A model generated the notes under the pieces. It made no database searches, was not told where the DNA came from, and saw only the letters and a program-made list of their open reading frames with translations. A DNA stretch of 64,000 nt from an uncultured Bacteroides sp. (GTDB lineage: Bacteria; Bacteroidota; Bacteroidia; Bacteroidales; Bacteroidaceae), in assembly GCA_945965395.1 (NCBI GenBank), contig CAMFND010000156.1:1-64000 (forward strand), given 5' to 3'. Positions 37,167 through 47,241 of this stretch are shown one piece after another. The position numbers and the translations under genes were made by a program. Each line of letters starts with the position of its first letter. Position 1 is the stretch's first letter.

Positions 37167-38555
37167 TCATAATTTACTCATCGCTTCCTTCACAGCCTCA
37201 CGATCCAATACATTCTCTGACTGGAATGCAGCTTCCCACCAAGCTTTGTCGGCATGAGGTCTTGCTTCAGTTCCTTCACCCGCATTGCCATACCATGGCA
37301 TAAACCACGACCATGCAGCTCCATTGTTCCACTGTGCTTCTATATTCCCAATGGGCGAATTTTTACTTGCATCATTAGAATCTGCATAATATCCACACTC
37401 CGTCAAGGCAATCATCCGGTCACCATACAATGCGGACAATGCCTTAAATTCTTCCGCACATTCTTCCGCAGTCTTTCCATACAAGTCGCGACCGATAATA
37501 TCCACATATTCGTCACCCGGATACCAGTTTGCATCATCCTTATTTTCAGAAGTCCACACCCAAATCAAATTGTCCAAACCTTGTTCTTTAAAATAGGTGA
37601 ACATCATTTTCCAAAGTGCTTTAAAACTCTCCGCATCTTTTCCCCACCAGAAGAACTGACCGGCCGCTTCGTGTAACGGACGCCACAGCACAGGAACCTT
37701 CGCCTCCTTCAGTTTTTTCAACATGTTGGCAACTTTCTCCAAATCCGCTTTTACAATACTATTCTCCCATGTCCCTTCTTCTGTAGCTTTTTGAGCATTA
37801 AACACAGTTTCCGACAACGTAGCCGTATAATCATTAATGTTACTATCTGTATTTTTAGGAACATTCCAATGCCACATGCAAGAAACGATACCTCCCGCGT
37901 TTGCCCAATTTGTTACCGGAGAAATATCAGAATAATCAATCCAGTTTTCTCCTGAATACCGGATATGCATATAATCAAACGTATTCAAAGCCGGGTAATG
38001 TCCCGTCCATGCATTTACCTGCTCAGCCTCATCCGTATTCCATGCTACATCTGCCATCATACCGGAAATGGTTTTCTTCCCATAGTTTTCTATCAGGAAC
38101 TTATACAATTTTTCTGCTTCCGGTGATGTGGCCATGACTAAATTAGAATGTAAATCCAGCGTACTGAAATTCAAGGAAAATGCAGGAGCAGGCATTTGGT
38201 TAGGGCCCGTCACCAATCCTTCCGGAATAGTTATCGTATAGTCCGTAGCTCTTGAAGGCGCACTCACGGTCAACGTTAATGTATCATTTTTACCATACAC
38301 TATTCCATTACGGATATGCCCGTCGTTACTCACTGTGATTTGAGTCGTATCCGCTGTAGAAAAGAATACATTCTTATCATAAGCTATTTTCAATGTAAAA
38401 TCACCGGCTTTCACGGAGGCTCCTTCTGCCAAGGAGGCATAAACCAGTACCGGAGCATCTACAGCAGGCACATCGTGCTCCACATCGGTATTGCAGGCAA
38501 TCAAAGCCACAGGAGCTGCCAATGCCCACATCCATTTCATTATATTTGTTTTCAT
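37167..38555 (-). CDS. GH26 endo-beta-mannanase with N-terminal Ig-like domain, lipoprotein
   Basis: This protein of about 462 residues starts at the ATG at 38555, which gives the usual 22-nt gap after the upstream gene; 38567 is an alternative. The lipobox is ALIAC. Residues 30-125 form an Ig-like domain, and GH26 follows. The acid/base Glu is in LWRPLHEAAGQFFWWG and the nucleophile Glu in IALTECGYY. GKKTISGMMADVAWNTDEAE is a further family block. The position just after the surface-binding proteins suggests a cell-surface endo-enzyme that makes oligosaccharides for SusC/D import. Confidence 0.9.
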   Translation of the reverse strand: MKTNIMKWMWALAAPVALIACNTDVEHDVPAVDAPVLVYASLAEGASVKAGDFTLKIAYDKNVFFSTADTTQITVSNDGHIRNGIVYGKNDTLTLTVSAPSRATDYTITIPEGLVTGPNQMPAPAFSLNFSTLDLHSNLVMATSPEAEKLYKFLIENYGKKTISGMMADVAWNTDEAEQVNAWTGHYPALNTFDYMHIRYSGENWIDYSDISPVTNWANAGGIVSCMWHWNVPKNTDSNINDYTATLSETVFNAQKATEEGTWENSIVKADLEKVANMLKKLKEAKVPVLWRPLHEAAGQFFWWGKDAESFKALWKMMFTYFKEQGLDNLIWVWTSENKDDANWYPGDEYVDIIGRDLYGKTAEECAEEFKALSALYGDRMIALTECGYYADSNDASKNSPIGNIEAQWNNGAAWSWFMPWYGNAGEGTEARPHADKAWWEAAFQSENVLDREAVKEAMSKL

Positions 38556-38577
38556 ACGTATATTCATTTAGAAATTT

Positions 38578-40296
38578 TTATTTTAAAGTTACTTTGGTCA
38601 TTGTAAAGTTACAACCGGACACTAACAAGCCATCATTATTTTGAGAAAGAACACGAAGATCATCAGCCGTCAATGTAGCAGAAAAACGTGTTGAACCTGC
38701 TTCAAGTCCTTTTATAGGAATTGTGGGTAATTCAGCCCAACCGTTAGCACATCCCAATTTAAGTTGCCAATCGGTTACCGCCTGATTCAGTGTATAGTAG
38801 ATAGTAATTATAGTTCCAGGCTGTACAGAACTCCAATCATAATTTCCCCAACCAAGATCCTGATTACCTTCCCAAGCTGAAGTAGTTACAAAAGAACCTG
38901 TCCAAATAACTTTAGCGAATGAGACGGTATACTTTGCACTCACATCCGAAGATACCAACTCCAAGATAGAGTTTGCCCCGGCCGTTTCCGGCACTTGAAT
39001 CTTCAACTGAATACCATCAAGAGTATGTGTTACTTCCACTCCATTAATTTTAACCCCTGTCAAAAGTTCACCATTCGCTACCTCTACAATCATCTCTTTC
39101 CCTGCTTCAAAATCTTCCTCTAAAGAACTTACAATATGACACGGTTGATTAATTGTAAGATTCAAACCTGATATCTGCTCGCCATTTGCCATCTTAAAAG
39201 TAACGCTGCCACTTTGGGCCGATGCAGGAACAGACACAACCAATTGTTCAGGTGACTGTGAAATGATTTCACCTTCCCCCCCACCGGTAAATATGACTGC
39301 CGATACCAAATCCAGATTCTCACCTAGAATCGTAATCTGCTCTCCCGCATTAATTTCAGTGACTGCACACGAGAAATTACCCGGCTTGGCCATTTCTATA
39401 TTTGCTACAGGTACTTGTACACCAGAAGCTGGAACCGCATAGATAAAACCACTTACTGCATTAGCAGGAAGAGTAAATCGCAAGGTTTTATTCTCAGCAG
39501 AAAATTCAAATTCCACCTTTTCTCCGTTCTCCATCCTGACTTCTTTTACCAAATCAAAGTTTTCACCTGTCACGGTCAGTGTTGCTCCTGGCTTAATATT
39601 GTTATGGTCTGCCACTTCCGCAACAGAAGGCAACACCACCTGCAGTTCTACTTCCGAATAAAGTCTGTTAGGTATTTCTGCCCCGTCAGAAAGAATAATT
39701 TTCCCACTTTGGGCTTCTTCAGGTACACGCACTTGAATCTCATTTCGTGTATGTTTTAAGAATCTGTTCACACTCTCAGTTGTTCCTTCTTCTCCTTCCA
39801 CAACCATTTCATCAGACACAATCACATCCTCTGCAAAAATAACCTGACTCATCAAATTAAGATAGTCTCCTTTGATAGTCAACACATCACCAGGCCTTAC
39901 ACTTTCCGGAGAGAAACTTTCTATCGAAACAGGCTCGGAATAAGTCAACTGAGTCTTGGTAACAATACTTTCTCCATTACGGAGCATCAAAGTCACATAC
40001 CCGGGCAAAGCCGTTTGAGGCACAATCACCCGGATTTCTTCCGCACTGATAAGCTGTATATCCGTAATGGCATCGCAACCGGGAATCAATACTGATGCAA
40101 CCTGATCCAGTCCGCAACCAAGGAACCGCAACTCACCACCACGTAACACAGGGCTCGGTCCAAATACGTTCAGACTGATACCTCCTTTATACTGATTAGT
40201 ATCCAAATCATTTGTATCACAAGCGGTGAATGTCAAAGAGCTCAACAGGACGAGACAAGCCATACACCATGCTGAAAACTTATATATTTTATTCAT
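38578..40296 (-). CDS. Surface glycan-binding lipoprotein with IPT/TIG repeats
   Basis: This 572-residue protein has a signal peptide with lipobox LTFTAC. About four IPT/TIG-like Ig repeats follow, seen as repeated pairs such as PGDVLTIKGDYLNLMSQVIF, PGATLTVTGENFDLVKEV and AGEQITILGENLDLVSAVIF. The last 105 residues (VIWTGSFVTTSAWEGNQDLGWG, IITIYYTLNQ, SGCNFTMTKVTLK) are a distinct C-terminal module, probably the carbohydrate-binding part. This is the SGBP arrangement of Sus-like loci, and the ligand is presumably mannan. Confidence 0.83.
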   Translation of the reverse strand: MNKIYKFSAWCMACLVLLSSLTFTACDTNDLDTNQYKGGISLNVFGPSPVLRGGELRFLGCGLDQVASVLIPGCDAITDIQLISAEEIRVIVPQTALPGYVTLMLRNGESIVTKTQLTYSEPVSIESFSPESVRPGDVLTIKGDYLNLMSQVIFAEDVIVSDEMVVEGEEGTTESVNRFLKHTRNEIQVRVPEEAQSGKIILSDGAEIPNRLYSEVELQVVLPSVAEVADHNNIKPGATLTVTGENFDLVKEVRMENGEKVEFEFSAENKTLRFTLPANAVSGFIYAVPASGVQVPVANIEMAKPGNFSCAVTEINAGEQITILGENLDLVSAVIFTGGGEGEIISQSPEQLVVSVPASAQSGSVTFKMANGEQISGLNLTINQPCHIVSSLEEDFEAGKEMIVEVANGELLTGVKINGVEVTHTLDGIQLKIQVPETAGANSILELVSSDVSAKYTVSFAKVIWTGSFVTTSAWEGNQDLGWGNYDWSSVQPGTIITIYYTLNQAVTDWQLKLGCANGWAELPTIPIKGLEAGSTRFSATLTADDLRVLSQNNDGLLVSGCNFTMTKVTLK

Positions 40297-40315
40297 ACGT
40301 CTAAGTCTTTAAATG

Positions 40316-41653
40316 TTATTCAACTGGAACCACCCGAATATTGTCCATGCAAATAATCGGTTCACATTCTTTACCGTCAACTCCACCTCCACGCAGGAAG
40401 ATGCTTAAACCAGCAAATCTATCCTGAGTAAACTCGGTATCACTGGCTAGTCCAGAAACTAACTTATTAAATTCTGACATTTTAAGTGTAACTGTAACCC
40501 ACTGATTGTTTGTATCGTATGAGCCAGTTTCTTCCCAAGGAACCCAAACGCCACGAGGAGCCTTTCCTTCTTCATGACTTTCATCATCATTCCAGATGTA
40601 ATCCTGTGTCTGGTTACTCATAGAAACTTCATCCAATGAGGTAAATCGAATTTGCATGCCTTCAGCCATCCATGGATTAGAAGTCGGAACATATACTTCA
40701 AATTTCAATGCCAATTCCTCAATCTTATAATCTTCCAGCATTTTCTTAAACTGGGGTAAATTATAAAGAGGTACACAACCTTCTGTTGCATTCGGATCAG
40801 GCCAATACATCATCAGATACTCTCCTGGAGTTTGCCATTGTCCACCAGAAAGGGTGGCAGGTCCCATCACCATATACTTTCCATCCACAGGAGGAACAGA
40901 AGTAAGAATCTGCCCTTTCTTTTCATTGTCACCATTCCAAGAATTTCCTGCGACCAGGGCACCTTCATATTTGCCATCCCAGTCAAACAAAATATTGCGT
41001 GTGTCTTTATACTGGAAAACAGATTGTCCGGTTCCGTAAATTGACTTCACACGAATATTTCCTTGCACCGCTCCCTCGGGTACTATAAATTTGATAGCCG
41101 TTTTCGTGATACTTGTAATCTGCTCCCCTTCCACAGTAATATCTCCAGGCATGGAAATTGTCAAAGGCACATTGGGATCGTCTACAAAATAATCACCATA
41201 CAATACGGCTTCACTTCCGGCCGGAGCATATTCACAACTCATAGAACTAACCACCGGTGCAGGAACCATCACACTAAAATCAAAATCCACTTTTGCTCCA
41301 GACTTAGTAACCATATAGATTTTATTGGTCACTTCTTCCGGTATGTTCTTAGGAATGTCCACCAAAATGGTATGGTCGGTCATATAACTTGTATTCAAGG
41401 TAGCTTTCTGATCATTAAAATAAAGTTCATAGATACTGCGCAAGTTATCACCTACCAGACAAACCGTATTTCCCAGATAGGCTCCTACAAGCAATGAGTC
41501 TGCTTCTTCCGGCAATGGAGAGCGCACATATTTCAAAGTAGGAACCCCATCTGCAATTTCATATTTATCCGGCTGATCCTCACAGGCAGTCATAAGACAA
41601 CCCATCACAGCCAATGCTGCCACAAAGAACCAATTGATATATCTTGTTTTCAT
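40316..41653 (-). CDS. Surface glycan-binding lipoprotein (SGBP-B type)
   Basis: This lipoprotein of about 445 residues is counted from the ATG at 41653, which leaves 20 nt after susD; 41665 is an alternative start. The lipobox is LMTAC. Two IPT-like domains (SIYELYFNDQKATLNTSYMT; SSMSCEYAPAGSEAVLYGDYF) precede a C-terminal beta-sandwich with NILFDWDGKYEG, FEVYVPTSNPWMAEGMQI and ICMDNIRVVPVE. This matches the SGBP-B family first described in xyloglucan loci. It should bind mannan at the cell surface. Confidence 0.83.
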   Translation of the reverse strand: MKTRYINWFFVAALAVMGCLMTACEDQPDKYEIADGVPTLKYVRSPLPEEADSLLVGAYLGNTVCLVGDNLRSIYELYFNDQKATLNTSYMTDHTILVDIPKNIPEEVTNKIYMVTKSGAKVDFDFSVMVPAPVVSSMSCEYAPAGSEAVLYGDYFVDDPNVPLTISMPGDITVEGEQITSITKTAIKFIVPEGAVQGNIRVKSIYGTGQSVFQYKDTRNILFDWDGKYEGALVAGNSWNGDNEKKGQILTSVPPVDGKYMVMGPATLSGGQWQTPGEYLMMYWPDPNATEGCVPLYNLPQFKKMLEDYKIEELALKFEVYVPTSNPWMAEGMQIRFTSLDEVSMSNQTQDYIWNDDESHEEGKAPRGVWVPWEETGSYDTNNQWVTVTLKMSEFNKLVSGLASDTEFTQDRFAGLSIFLRGGGVDGKECEPIICMDNIRVVPVE

Positions 41654-41673
41654 ATTATGCATCATTTAAAAGA

Positions 41674-43428
41674 TTAATAACTATACTCCGTACGCACATC
41701 CACATGTACGGGGTCTTCCATCAAATTAGGATTAAATACCACATCTTCAGAAGGAAACGGCAATGTAAAACTTTCCTTTGTCACATTAGGTACCTTTGGA
41801 TTATTGGTATAATGCTGGTCTGAAGTAGCATTCCAAGTCGTCTGTCCGGATTCATAATAGGATTTATACAACGTATTCAAGTTGTCGTACACATCACGCT
41901 TCTGGTTTACAAGTTCATTAATCGCTCTTGATGAATCATAATAAGACAAACGTACAAAGTCATACCAACGGTCTCCTTCACAAGCCAGTTCCAGACGACG
42001 TTCCTTCCATACATCTTCCCAAGAAACAGAAGCAGGCAATTTGTATTCACTTACCGCACGATGACGTACTTGCCAGAATACATCTCTTGCCTTTTCATCC
42101 GTGGTTGAACCCTGATTTCCAATTACAGCTTCTACATAAATCAGATATACATCAGCCAAACGCAATAAATGAGTACTCAAGCTACTGGACATACTTGCAG
42201 CCGACACACCCAAACCTTTCATGTGGTCATTTGCATTGCCATACAAATGCTTCACCTCATTGGCTCCTGTCGGACTCTGCAATTCTCCGGGACCACCTTT
42301 ACCATAACCATCCTTATCATAGATGAAGTTGATATAATCGAAGCCTCCCTTATCCTGCCAGAAATATTCATATTTATCGCCCGCCATCATCATGGTTGCT
42401 TTACGACGAGTATCAATAACCGATTTGTCGCGGTCTTTCGGATTCTGGTCCGGAGTAACTCCAAAGGCCAGCTGCAAATCAATGGAAGGGCCATTATAAC
42501 CACCCCAGTTATCTCCAAATTCATCAAATCCCACCATAGCCAAGTCTGACTGTAACGTATTCTGCGCCGTGTACTGACCGCTTGCCGCATCCCAACGCCA
42601 TCCAATCAGACTTTCTTCACAGTTATTATTCTGCAAACGGAATATATCTGCATAGTTTTCCATCAGTTTGCGGCCAGAGTTATCAATCACATCTTCTGCC
42701 AGTTCTTTGGCTTTATTCAAGGCAGCCTCATCACGCATACCGTTTTGTCCTACGCCCGACTTTGTCAAATAAACCTTTGCCAGCAATCCTTCAGCTCCAT
42801 AATAATCGATGCGTCCGGCCTCACCTTCCATGATATTTCCATCCTCATCTTTAAACAACTCCATTGCTTTCTCCAATGTCATGACAATATATTCATAGAC
42901 ATCAGCCAGCATGACCTTCTTCTTGTCATTGTAAGTTCCATCTGCCAGTTCTTTGGAATTATCGTGTACGATAGGTACAGCCCCGAAAGTACGTGCCAGA
43001 TAGAAGTAAGCCATAGCCTTCCAAGACAAACATTCAGCCATACACTGTCTTCTGACATTCTCAGAACAGTTAGCTGTTTGCAGAGTTTTGTATACCGTAT
43101 TACAATAAGCAATGACAGACCACAAAGAATAAGACATATTGACCAAATCCTGGTCCGTTCCATTCACTGTAAAATCCAGATAAGGACTTTTCCCCCAATA
43201 ATAATTACCAGACATCACTTCACCCACTTTAAAGAAACCACGCTGGAAATCATACCATGGAGAGTTATACAAGAAATTTACTCCCTGCACACACTGGGTA
43301 TCATTCTGGTAGAAATTAGATTGATTATAATTGTCTTCAGTCGGTCGATCCAGAAAATCATCACAAGAAGTTGCTCCCATACCAAAGACCGCAGCCAAAG
43401 CCACATATTTAATATTCTTGATTTTCAT
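41674..43428 (-). CDS. SusD/RagB-family nutrient-binding outer-membrane lipoprotein
   Basis: This 584-residue lipoprotein starts with a signal peptide and lipobox GATSC followed by DDFLDRPTEDNYNQSNFY. The tetratricopeptide-like core includes RRQCMAECLSWKAMAYFYLARTFG split over two helices, and the C-terminal WEDVWKERRLELACEGDRWYDFVR is a SusD landmark. It caps the SusC channel and presents oligosaccharides to it. It lies 20 nt after susC. In this locus the ligand should be beta-mannan oligosaccharides. Confidence 0.93.
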   Translation of the reverse strand: MKIKNIKYVALAAVFGMGATSCDDFLDRPTEDNYNQSNFYQNDTQCVQGVNFLYNSPWYDFQRGFFKVGEVMSGNYYWGKSPYLDFTVNGTDQDLVNMSYSLWSVIAYCNTVYKTLQTANCSENVRRQCMAECLSWKAMAYFYLARTFGAVPIVHDNSKELADGTYNDKKKVMLADVYEYIVMTLEKAMELFKDEDGNIMEGEAGRIDYYGAEGLLAKVYLTKSGVGQNGMRDEAALNKAKELAEDVIDNSGRKLMENYADIFRLQNNNCEESLIGWRWDAASGQYTAQNTLQSDLAMVGFDEFGDNWGGYNGPSIDLQLAFGVTPDQNPKDRDKSVIDTRRKATMMMAGDKYEYFWQDKGGFDYINFIYDKDGYGKGGPGELQSPTGANEVKHLYGNANDHMKGLGVSAASMSSSLSTHLLRLADVYLIYVEAVIGNQGSTTDEKARDVFWQVRHRAVSEYKLPASVSWEDVWKERRLELACEGDRWYDFVRLSYYDSSRAINELVNQKRDVYDNLNTLYKSYYESGQTTWNATSDQHYTNNPKVPNVTKESFTLPFPSEDVVFNPNLMEDPVHVDVRTEYSY

Positions 43429-43448
43429 ATACAGTCAAATTTAACAGG

Positions 43449-46400
43449 TTAGAAAGAAACATTCAGTCCGAATGAATAGACAGTAGGCGACGGATAACGT
43501 CCGTAATCCAATCCGTACACATTAGTACTTTGCGTACTGGCTCCGATTTCAGGATCGTAACCATCATATCCTGTAATTGTCAATAAGTTCTGAATATTCG
43601 CATAAAGCCGCAAGTTATTAATGCCGAACTTCTTGATTAATTTACTCGGGAAAGTATAACCCAGTGTAATATTCTTCAAACGGATGTAAGAACCATCTTC
43701 CACATAACGGTCGCTGATACGGTCATTGTCGTTCGGGTCCTGAATAGAAGCACGAGGAATAACAGCTTCCGGATTAGAGACACGCACATTAGTCACATCG
43801 TCATACCAATACTGGCCGGAAGGATAAACTTTGTCCGGATCAATCGGCTCCAGCCGGGCACGACCCGTTACCGAGTTCAACTGATTTTCCCATGCAGAAT
43901 TCATGTGAGTAAGCTGCATACCCAAATAATTCATTACCTTATTTCCATAAGAACCATTAATAAAAATCGACAAGTCAAAATCCTTGTAACGGAATGTATT
44001 GGTCCATCCAAAAGTAAATTTCGGCATCGGAGAGCCCAAATTCGTCTTATCATATTCATTAATGACTCCATCAGGTTTTCCATCCGGACCACTAATATCC
44101 TTATATTTGATGTCACCTACCCAAACTGTATTCTTTCGGTTGAACACTCCGTTTGACGGATACTGCTCCGGTTTCGGAGATTTCTGCAGGTCTTCATAAT
44201 CCTGATAAACTCCATCACATACATAACCATAGAAATTATACAATGACTCACCTACATTGGACACACTAACTACATCATTCCATTGTCCATAGCCAACAAT
44301 TTGTGCATTGGCCGTTCCACTCAATGCCTTTAATTTATTCTTATTGAATGAAATCTGGAAATCAGAATCCCACTGGAACTTTCCAATTAACGGATGCGTG
44401 TTGAGTGAAATTTCCACACCGGCATTCTCAATACTACCATAGTTACCATAAGGAGGATCCAAACGGCTGCTGGTATTCCCCTGAGTTCCCATATAAGAAG
44501 GTAACTGCAAAGCCATCAGCATGTCATTTGAAACCTTTTTATACCAGTCTACAACCAAATTAATACGGTCCTGAATGAATCCCAAATCCAATCCTACATT
44601 CCACTGTTCCTGAGATTCCCACTTGATGCTGGTATTCGGAATATTTTTCGGACGATATCCCGTTCCGAGACTTGAACTCATTTTCACGATAGAAGTTCCC
44701 CACAAATATCCTCCAATATTTGCATTACCGGTCTGTCCCCAGCCTAAACGCAATTTACCATTACTAATTACACCAGACAAAGGTTTAAAGAATTCTTCAT
44801 TTGAAAAACGCCACGAACCAGCAAGTGCATGGAAACCTGCCCAACGGTTATCCGGGCCAAAGTTTGAAGAGCCATCATAACGGTAAGTGTAAGTCCCGTA
44901 ATAACGGTTATCGTAATTATAAGTCAGACGAGTGAAGAACGATGCCATAGCCGAACTGCCAAATCCTGAACCAATTACCGGAGTAGCAGTACCTAGAGCA
45001 GGATTATGCACCGCATCAGAAGGCAAACTGGTATTGGTCACGCTGATATTATCATAATTAGACGCCCAACATTCCTGTCCCAGCATGGCCGTAAAATTAT
45101 GCTTGTCTATCATGCCACTATACGTAACATAGTTCTTGAGCTGCCAGAATGTACTGCTGTTCTTCTGAATACTACTATAGTTACTGTCACGCGTCCAACT
45201 ACCAAAGTCCACCATAGGTTTATAACGTTCACCTCTGGAAGCGCTAATATCATAGCCCAGTTCCGCATGCCACACCAGATTCTTTATTGGGGTAACCTCA
45301 AAGAAGATGTTACCTGTCAACTTCTGGCGGTTCAGCAGTACCTGGTCCATCATAGCCATTGCAATCGGGTTCGGATTCGTATAACCTTCACGTACAATGG
45401 TCGCATAATTTCCGTCAATATCATAAATAGGAATATCAGGGACAGTTTTCAATGAATAATTAATAATACCCTGTTCACCATCTGCCAGTTTCAAATCTTC
45501 GTCCGTAGATGAATAGGTAGCGCTCAATCCCAGCTTCAACCAGCTTTTCAACTGAGAGTCCAGATTGACACGAAAAGAATAACGGTTAAAGTTTGACCCT
45601 ATCAACGTACCATCCTGGTCCATATAAGAAGCAGAAACATAATATTTAATCTTTTCCGTACCTCCTTCAGCAGAAACCTGATGCTGGTGTTGCAATGCAG
45701 TCTGGAAAACCGCATCCTGCCAGTTCGTTCCTTTACCCAAGATGGAAGGATCAGCATAATATCCGTTCACATCCAATTCACCCACTTGCACAAATTCATT
45801 GTAATAATTAGCAAATTCACGCAAGTTCATCATATCCAGCCGTTTGGTCTGTCTCTGTACAGCCAGCATGCCATCATACGTAAATTTGGCTTCACCAGCC
45901 TTACCTCGTTTAGTCGTAATCAATATCACTCCATTTGCTCCTTGCGCTCCATAAATCGCGGTTGCCGAAGCATCCTTCAAAATTTCCATTGAGACAATAT
46001 CGGCAGGGTTAATGGTAGAAAGCGGAGAAATGGTAGATACGGAACCATTACCCAACGCATCTCCCAGACCGAAATCTGCACCCGAAGCACCTCCTCCCTG
46101 TACAATTACTCCGTCAATCACATATAGAGGTTCCGCATTGGAATTAATGGTAGCTTGTCCACGCACACGGATAGAAGACGAAGAACCCGGAGCTCCAGAA
46201 GTACTTACGGCAGAAACACCTGCTGCACGTCCCTGTAAAGACTGGTCCAGATTGGTAATTACAGAACCTTTTATCGCATCTTCGCCCACTGATACAGAAG
46301 CACCAGACAAATCACTTTTCTTCATGGTTCCATAACCCACTACCACAACTTCATCCAAGGTCTCGGAATCTTCTTTCAATACAATATGTAAAGATGTCTG

Positions 46401-46712
46401 GTTTGTGACCTTTATGGTTTGTGTTACATAACCTATATAAGAAATCTCCAGTGTAGCCCCAGATGAAACGCTTAGCACAAAATTACCATCAATATCCGTA
46501 ATTACCCCATTAGTTGTTCCTTTTTCCAGAACATTCGCTCCAATCACAGTTTCACCGGCAGCATCAACTACTTTTCCTTTGATCTGCCTTTTCGCTTGCT
46601 GCAACACTTCCGATGCGTGAAGTTCAGAAGCCTGCACCTGATACACATTTCCCATAGAAGCCATGGCAAATGCACCAGCAACCAGCGCACATCTTTTTAC
46701 ATTTTTATTCAT
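43449..46712 (-). CDS. SusC/RagA-family TonB-dependent transporter (mannan locus)
   Basis: This 1087-residue outer-membrane barrel has a signal peptide and then a carboxypeptidase-D regulatory-like domain (IKGKVVDAAGETVIGANVLEKGTTNGV, here noted in two pieces). The SusC signature ETLDEVVVVGYGT follows near residue 116 and includes the TonB-interacting segment. The plug domain begins about residue 125, and the protein ends in the barrel-terminal YSFGLNVSF. It imports glycans with SusD. Two operator-promoter units lie upstream, at 46837-46880 and 47094-47137. Confidence 0.94.
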   Translation of the reverse strand: MNKNVKRCALVAGAFAMASMGNVYQVQASELHASEVLQQAKRQIKGKVVDAAGETVIGANVLEKGTTNGVITDIDGNFVLSVSSGATLEISYIGYVTQTIKVTNQTSLHIVLKEDSETLDEVVVVGYGTMKKSDLSGASVSVGEDAIKGSVITNLDQSLQGRAAGVSAVSTSGAPGSSSSIRVRGQATINSNAEPLYVIDGVIVQGGGASGADFGLGDALGNGSVSTISPLSTINPADIVSMEILKDASATAIYGAQGANGVILITTKRGKAGEAKFTYDGMLAVQRQTKRLDMMNLREFANYYNEFVQVGELDVNGYYADPSILGKGTNWQDAVFQTALQHQHQVSAEGGTEKIKYYVSASYMDQDGTLIGSNFNRYSFRVNLDSQLKSWLKLGLSATYSSTDEDLKLADGEQGIINYSLKTVPDIPIYDIDGNYATIVREGYTNPNPIAMAMMDQVLLNRQKLTGNIFFEVTPIKNLVWHAELGYDISASRGERYKPMVDFGSWTRDSNYSSIQKNSSTFWQLKNYVTYSGMIDKHNFTAMLGQECWASNYDNISVTNTSLPSDAVHNPALGTATPVIGSGFGSSAMASFFTRLTYNYDNRYYGTYTYRYDGSSNFGPDNRWAGFHALAGSWRFSNEEFFKPLSGVISNGKLRLGWGQTGNANIGGYLWGTSIVKMSSSLGTGYRPKNIPNTSIKWESQEQWNVGLDLGFIQDRINLVVDWYKKVSNDMLMALQLPSYMGTQGNTSSRLDPPYGNYGSIENAGVEISLNTHPLIGKFQWDSDFQISFNKNKLKALSGTANAQIVGYGQWNDVVSVSNVGESLYNFYGYVCDGVYQDYEDLQKSPKPEQYPSNGVFNRKNTVWVGDIKYKDISGPDGKPDGVINEYDKTNLGSPMPKFTFGWTNTFRYKDFDLSIFINGSYGNKVMNYLGMQLTHMNSAWENQLNSVTGRARLEPIDPDKVYPSGQYWYDDVTNVRVSNPEAVIPRASIQDPNDNDRISDRYVEDGSYIRLKNITLGYTFPSKLIKKFGINNLRLYANIQNLLTITGYDGYDPEIGASTQSTNVYGLDYGRYPSPTVYSFGLNVSF

Positions 46713-46836
46713 AGTGTATCACTTGTATGATTAATAATTCTTCATCAATAGATATATGCGAAAAGCCAACAAACGGAATCCTCTCTACATAATATCAGAT
46801 TAAAAGTCGCTTTATATTACAAATTTCTTACAACCA

Positions 46837-46880
46837 CAAAGGTAGAAACAATCGTATTGTAATAATGATACAATTTTATC
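46837..46880 (-). promoter_or_regulatory. Proximal susC operator-promoter
   Basis: On the minus strand the 25-bp element (46856-46880) reads GATAAAA-TT-GTATCA-T and continues into a weaker half. Eleven nt later comes TACCTTTG (46837-46844), a Bacteroidetes -7 element. The leader to susC would be about 120 nt. Confidence 0.65.
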
Positions 46881-47093
46881 TATCACTAGTATAAAACAAA
46901 TCACCGACTGTTCCTTCTCTTCCTTCTACCCTGCACAATCATCAACCGGATTCTGTCCCTTCATGAAATGTTTATATTCAGTTCCTATTATATCATTCTT
47001 CATTCGCTTATTGCAAACAAAATATTCACACAACTCCGAGGTAATAGAAAAGAAATTCGTTTCTGCATACCTATTAGATTTATTTCAACGCTG

Positions 47094-47137
47094 CAAAATT
47101 AGCCGATAACCACTGATAAAAATGATATAATTTTATC
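47094..47137 (-). promoter_or_regulatory. Distal susC operator-promoter
   Basis: On the minus strand the element (47113-47137) has perfect inverted arms GATAAAA and TTTTATC around a 9-nt centre that contains ATATCA. Eleven nt later comes TAATTTTG (47094-47101). The leader would be about 375 nt and would run through the proximal promoter. Confidence 0.65.
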
Positions 47138-47182
47138 ATATACTGATCGAAGTTTATTTATTCCCCACCTAAACAGAAAAAT

Positions 47183-47218
47183 GGCCCTCTTTTCTCAATA
47201 CCAGATAAAAAGAGGGCC
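47183..47218 (-). terminator. Intrinsic terminator after the araC-type gene
   Basis: Arms GGCCCTCTTTT (47183-47193) and AAAAGAGGGCC (47208-47218) form a perfect stem 23 nt beyond the stop. On the minus strand it is followed by a T-rich stretch. Confidence 0.85.
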
Positions 47219-47241
47219 TTCCTTAATTATATATTATACTA

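Larger units (their letters stand above)
46713..47241. other. Non-coding control region between susC and araC
   Basis: This 529-nt AT-rich gap holds the two operator-promoter units and the araC terminator listed separately. I found no open frame with coding character and no tRNA. The part at 46885-47090 carries no recognised signal; it would be the leader of the distal transcript. Confidence 0.6.
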
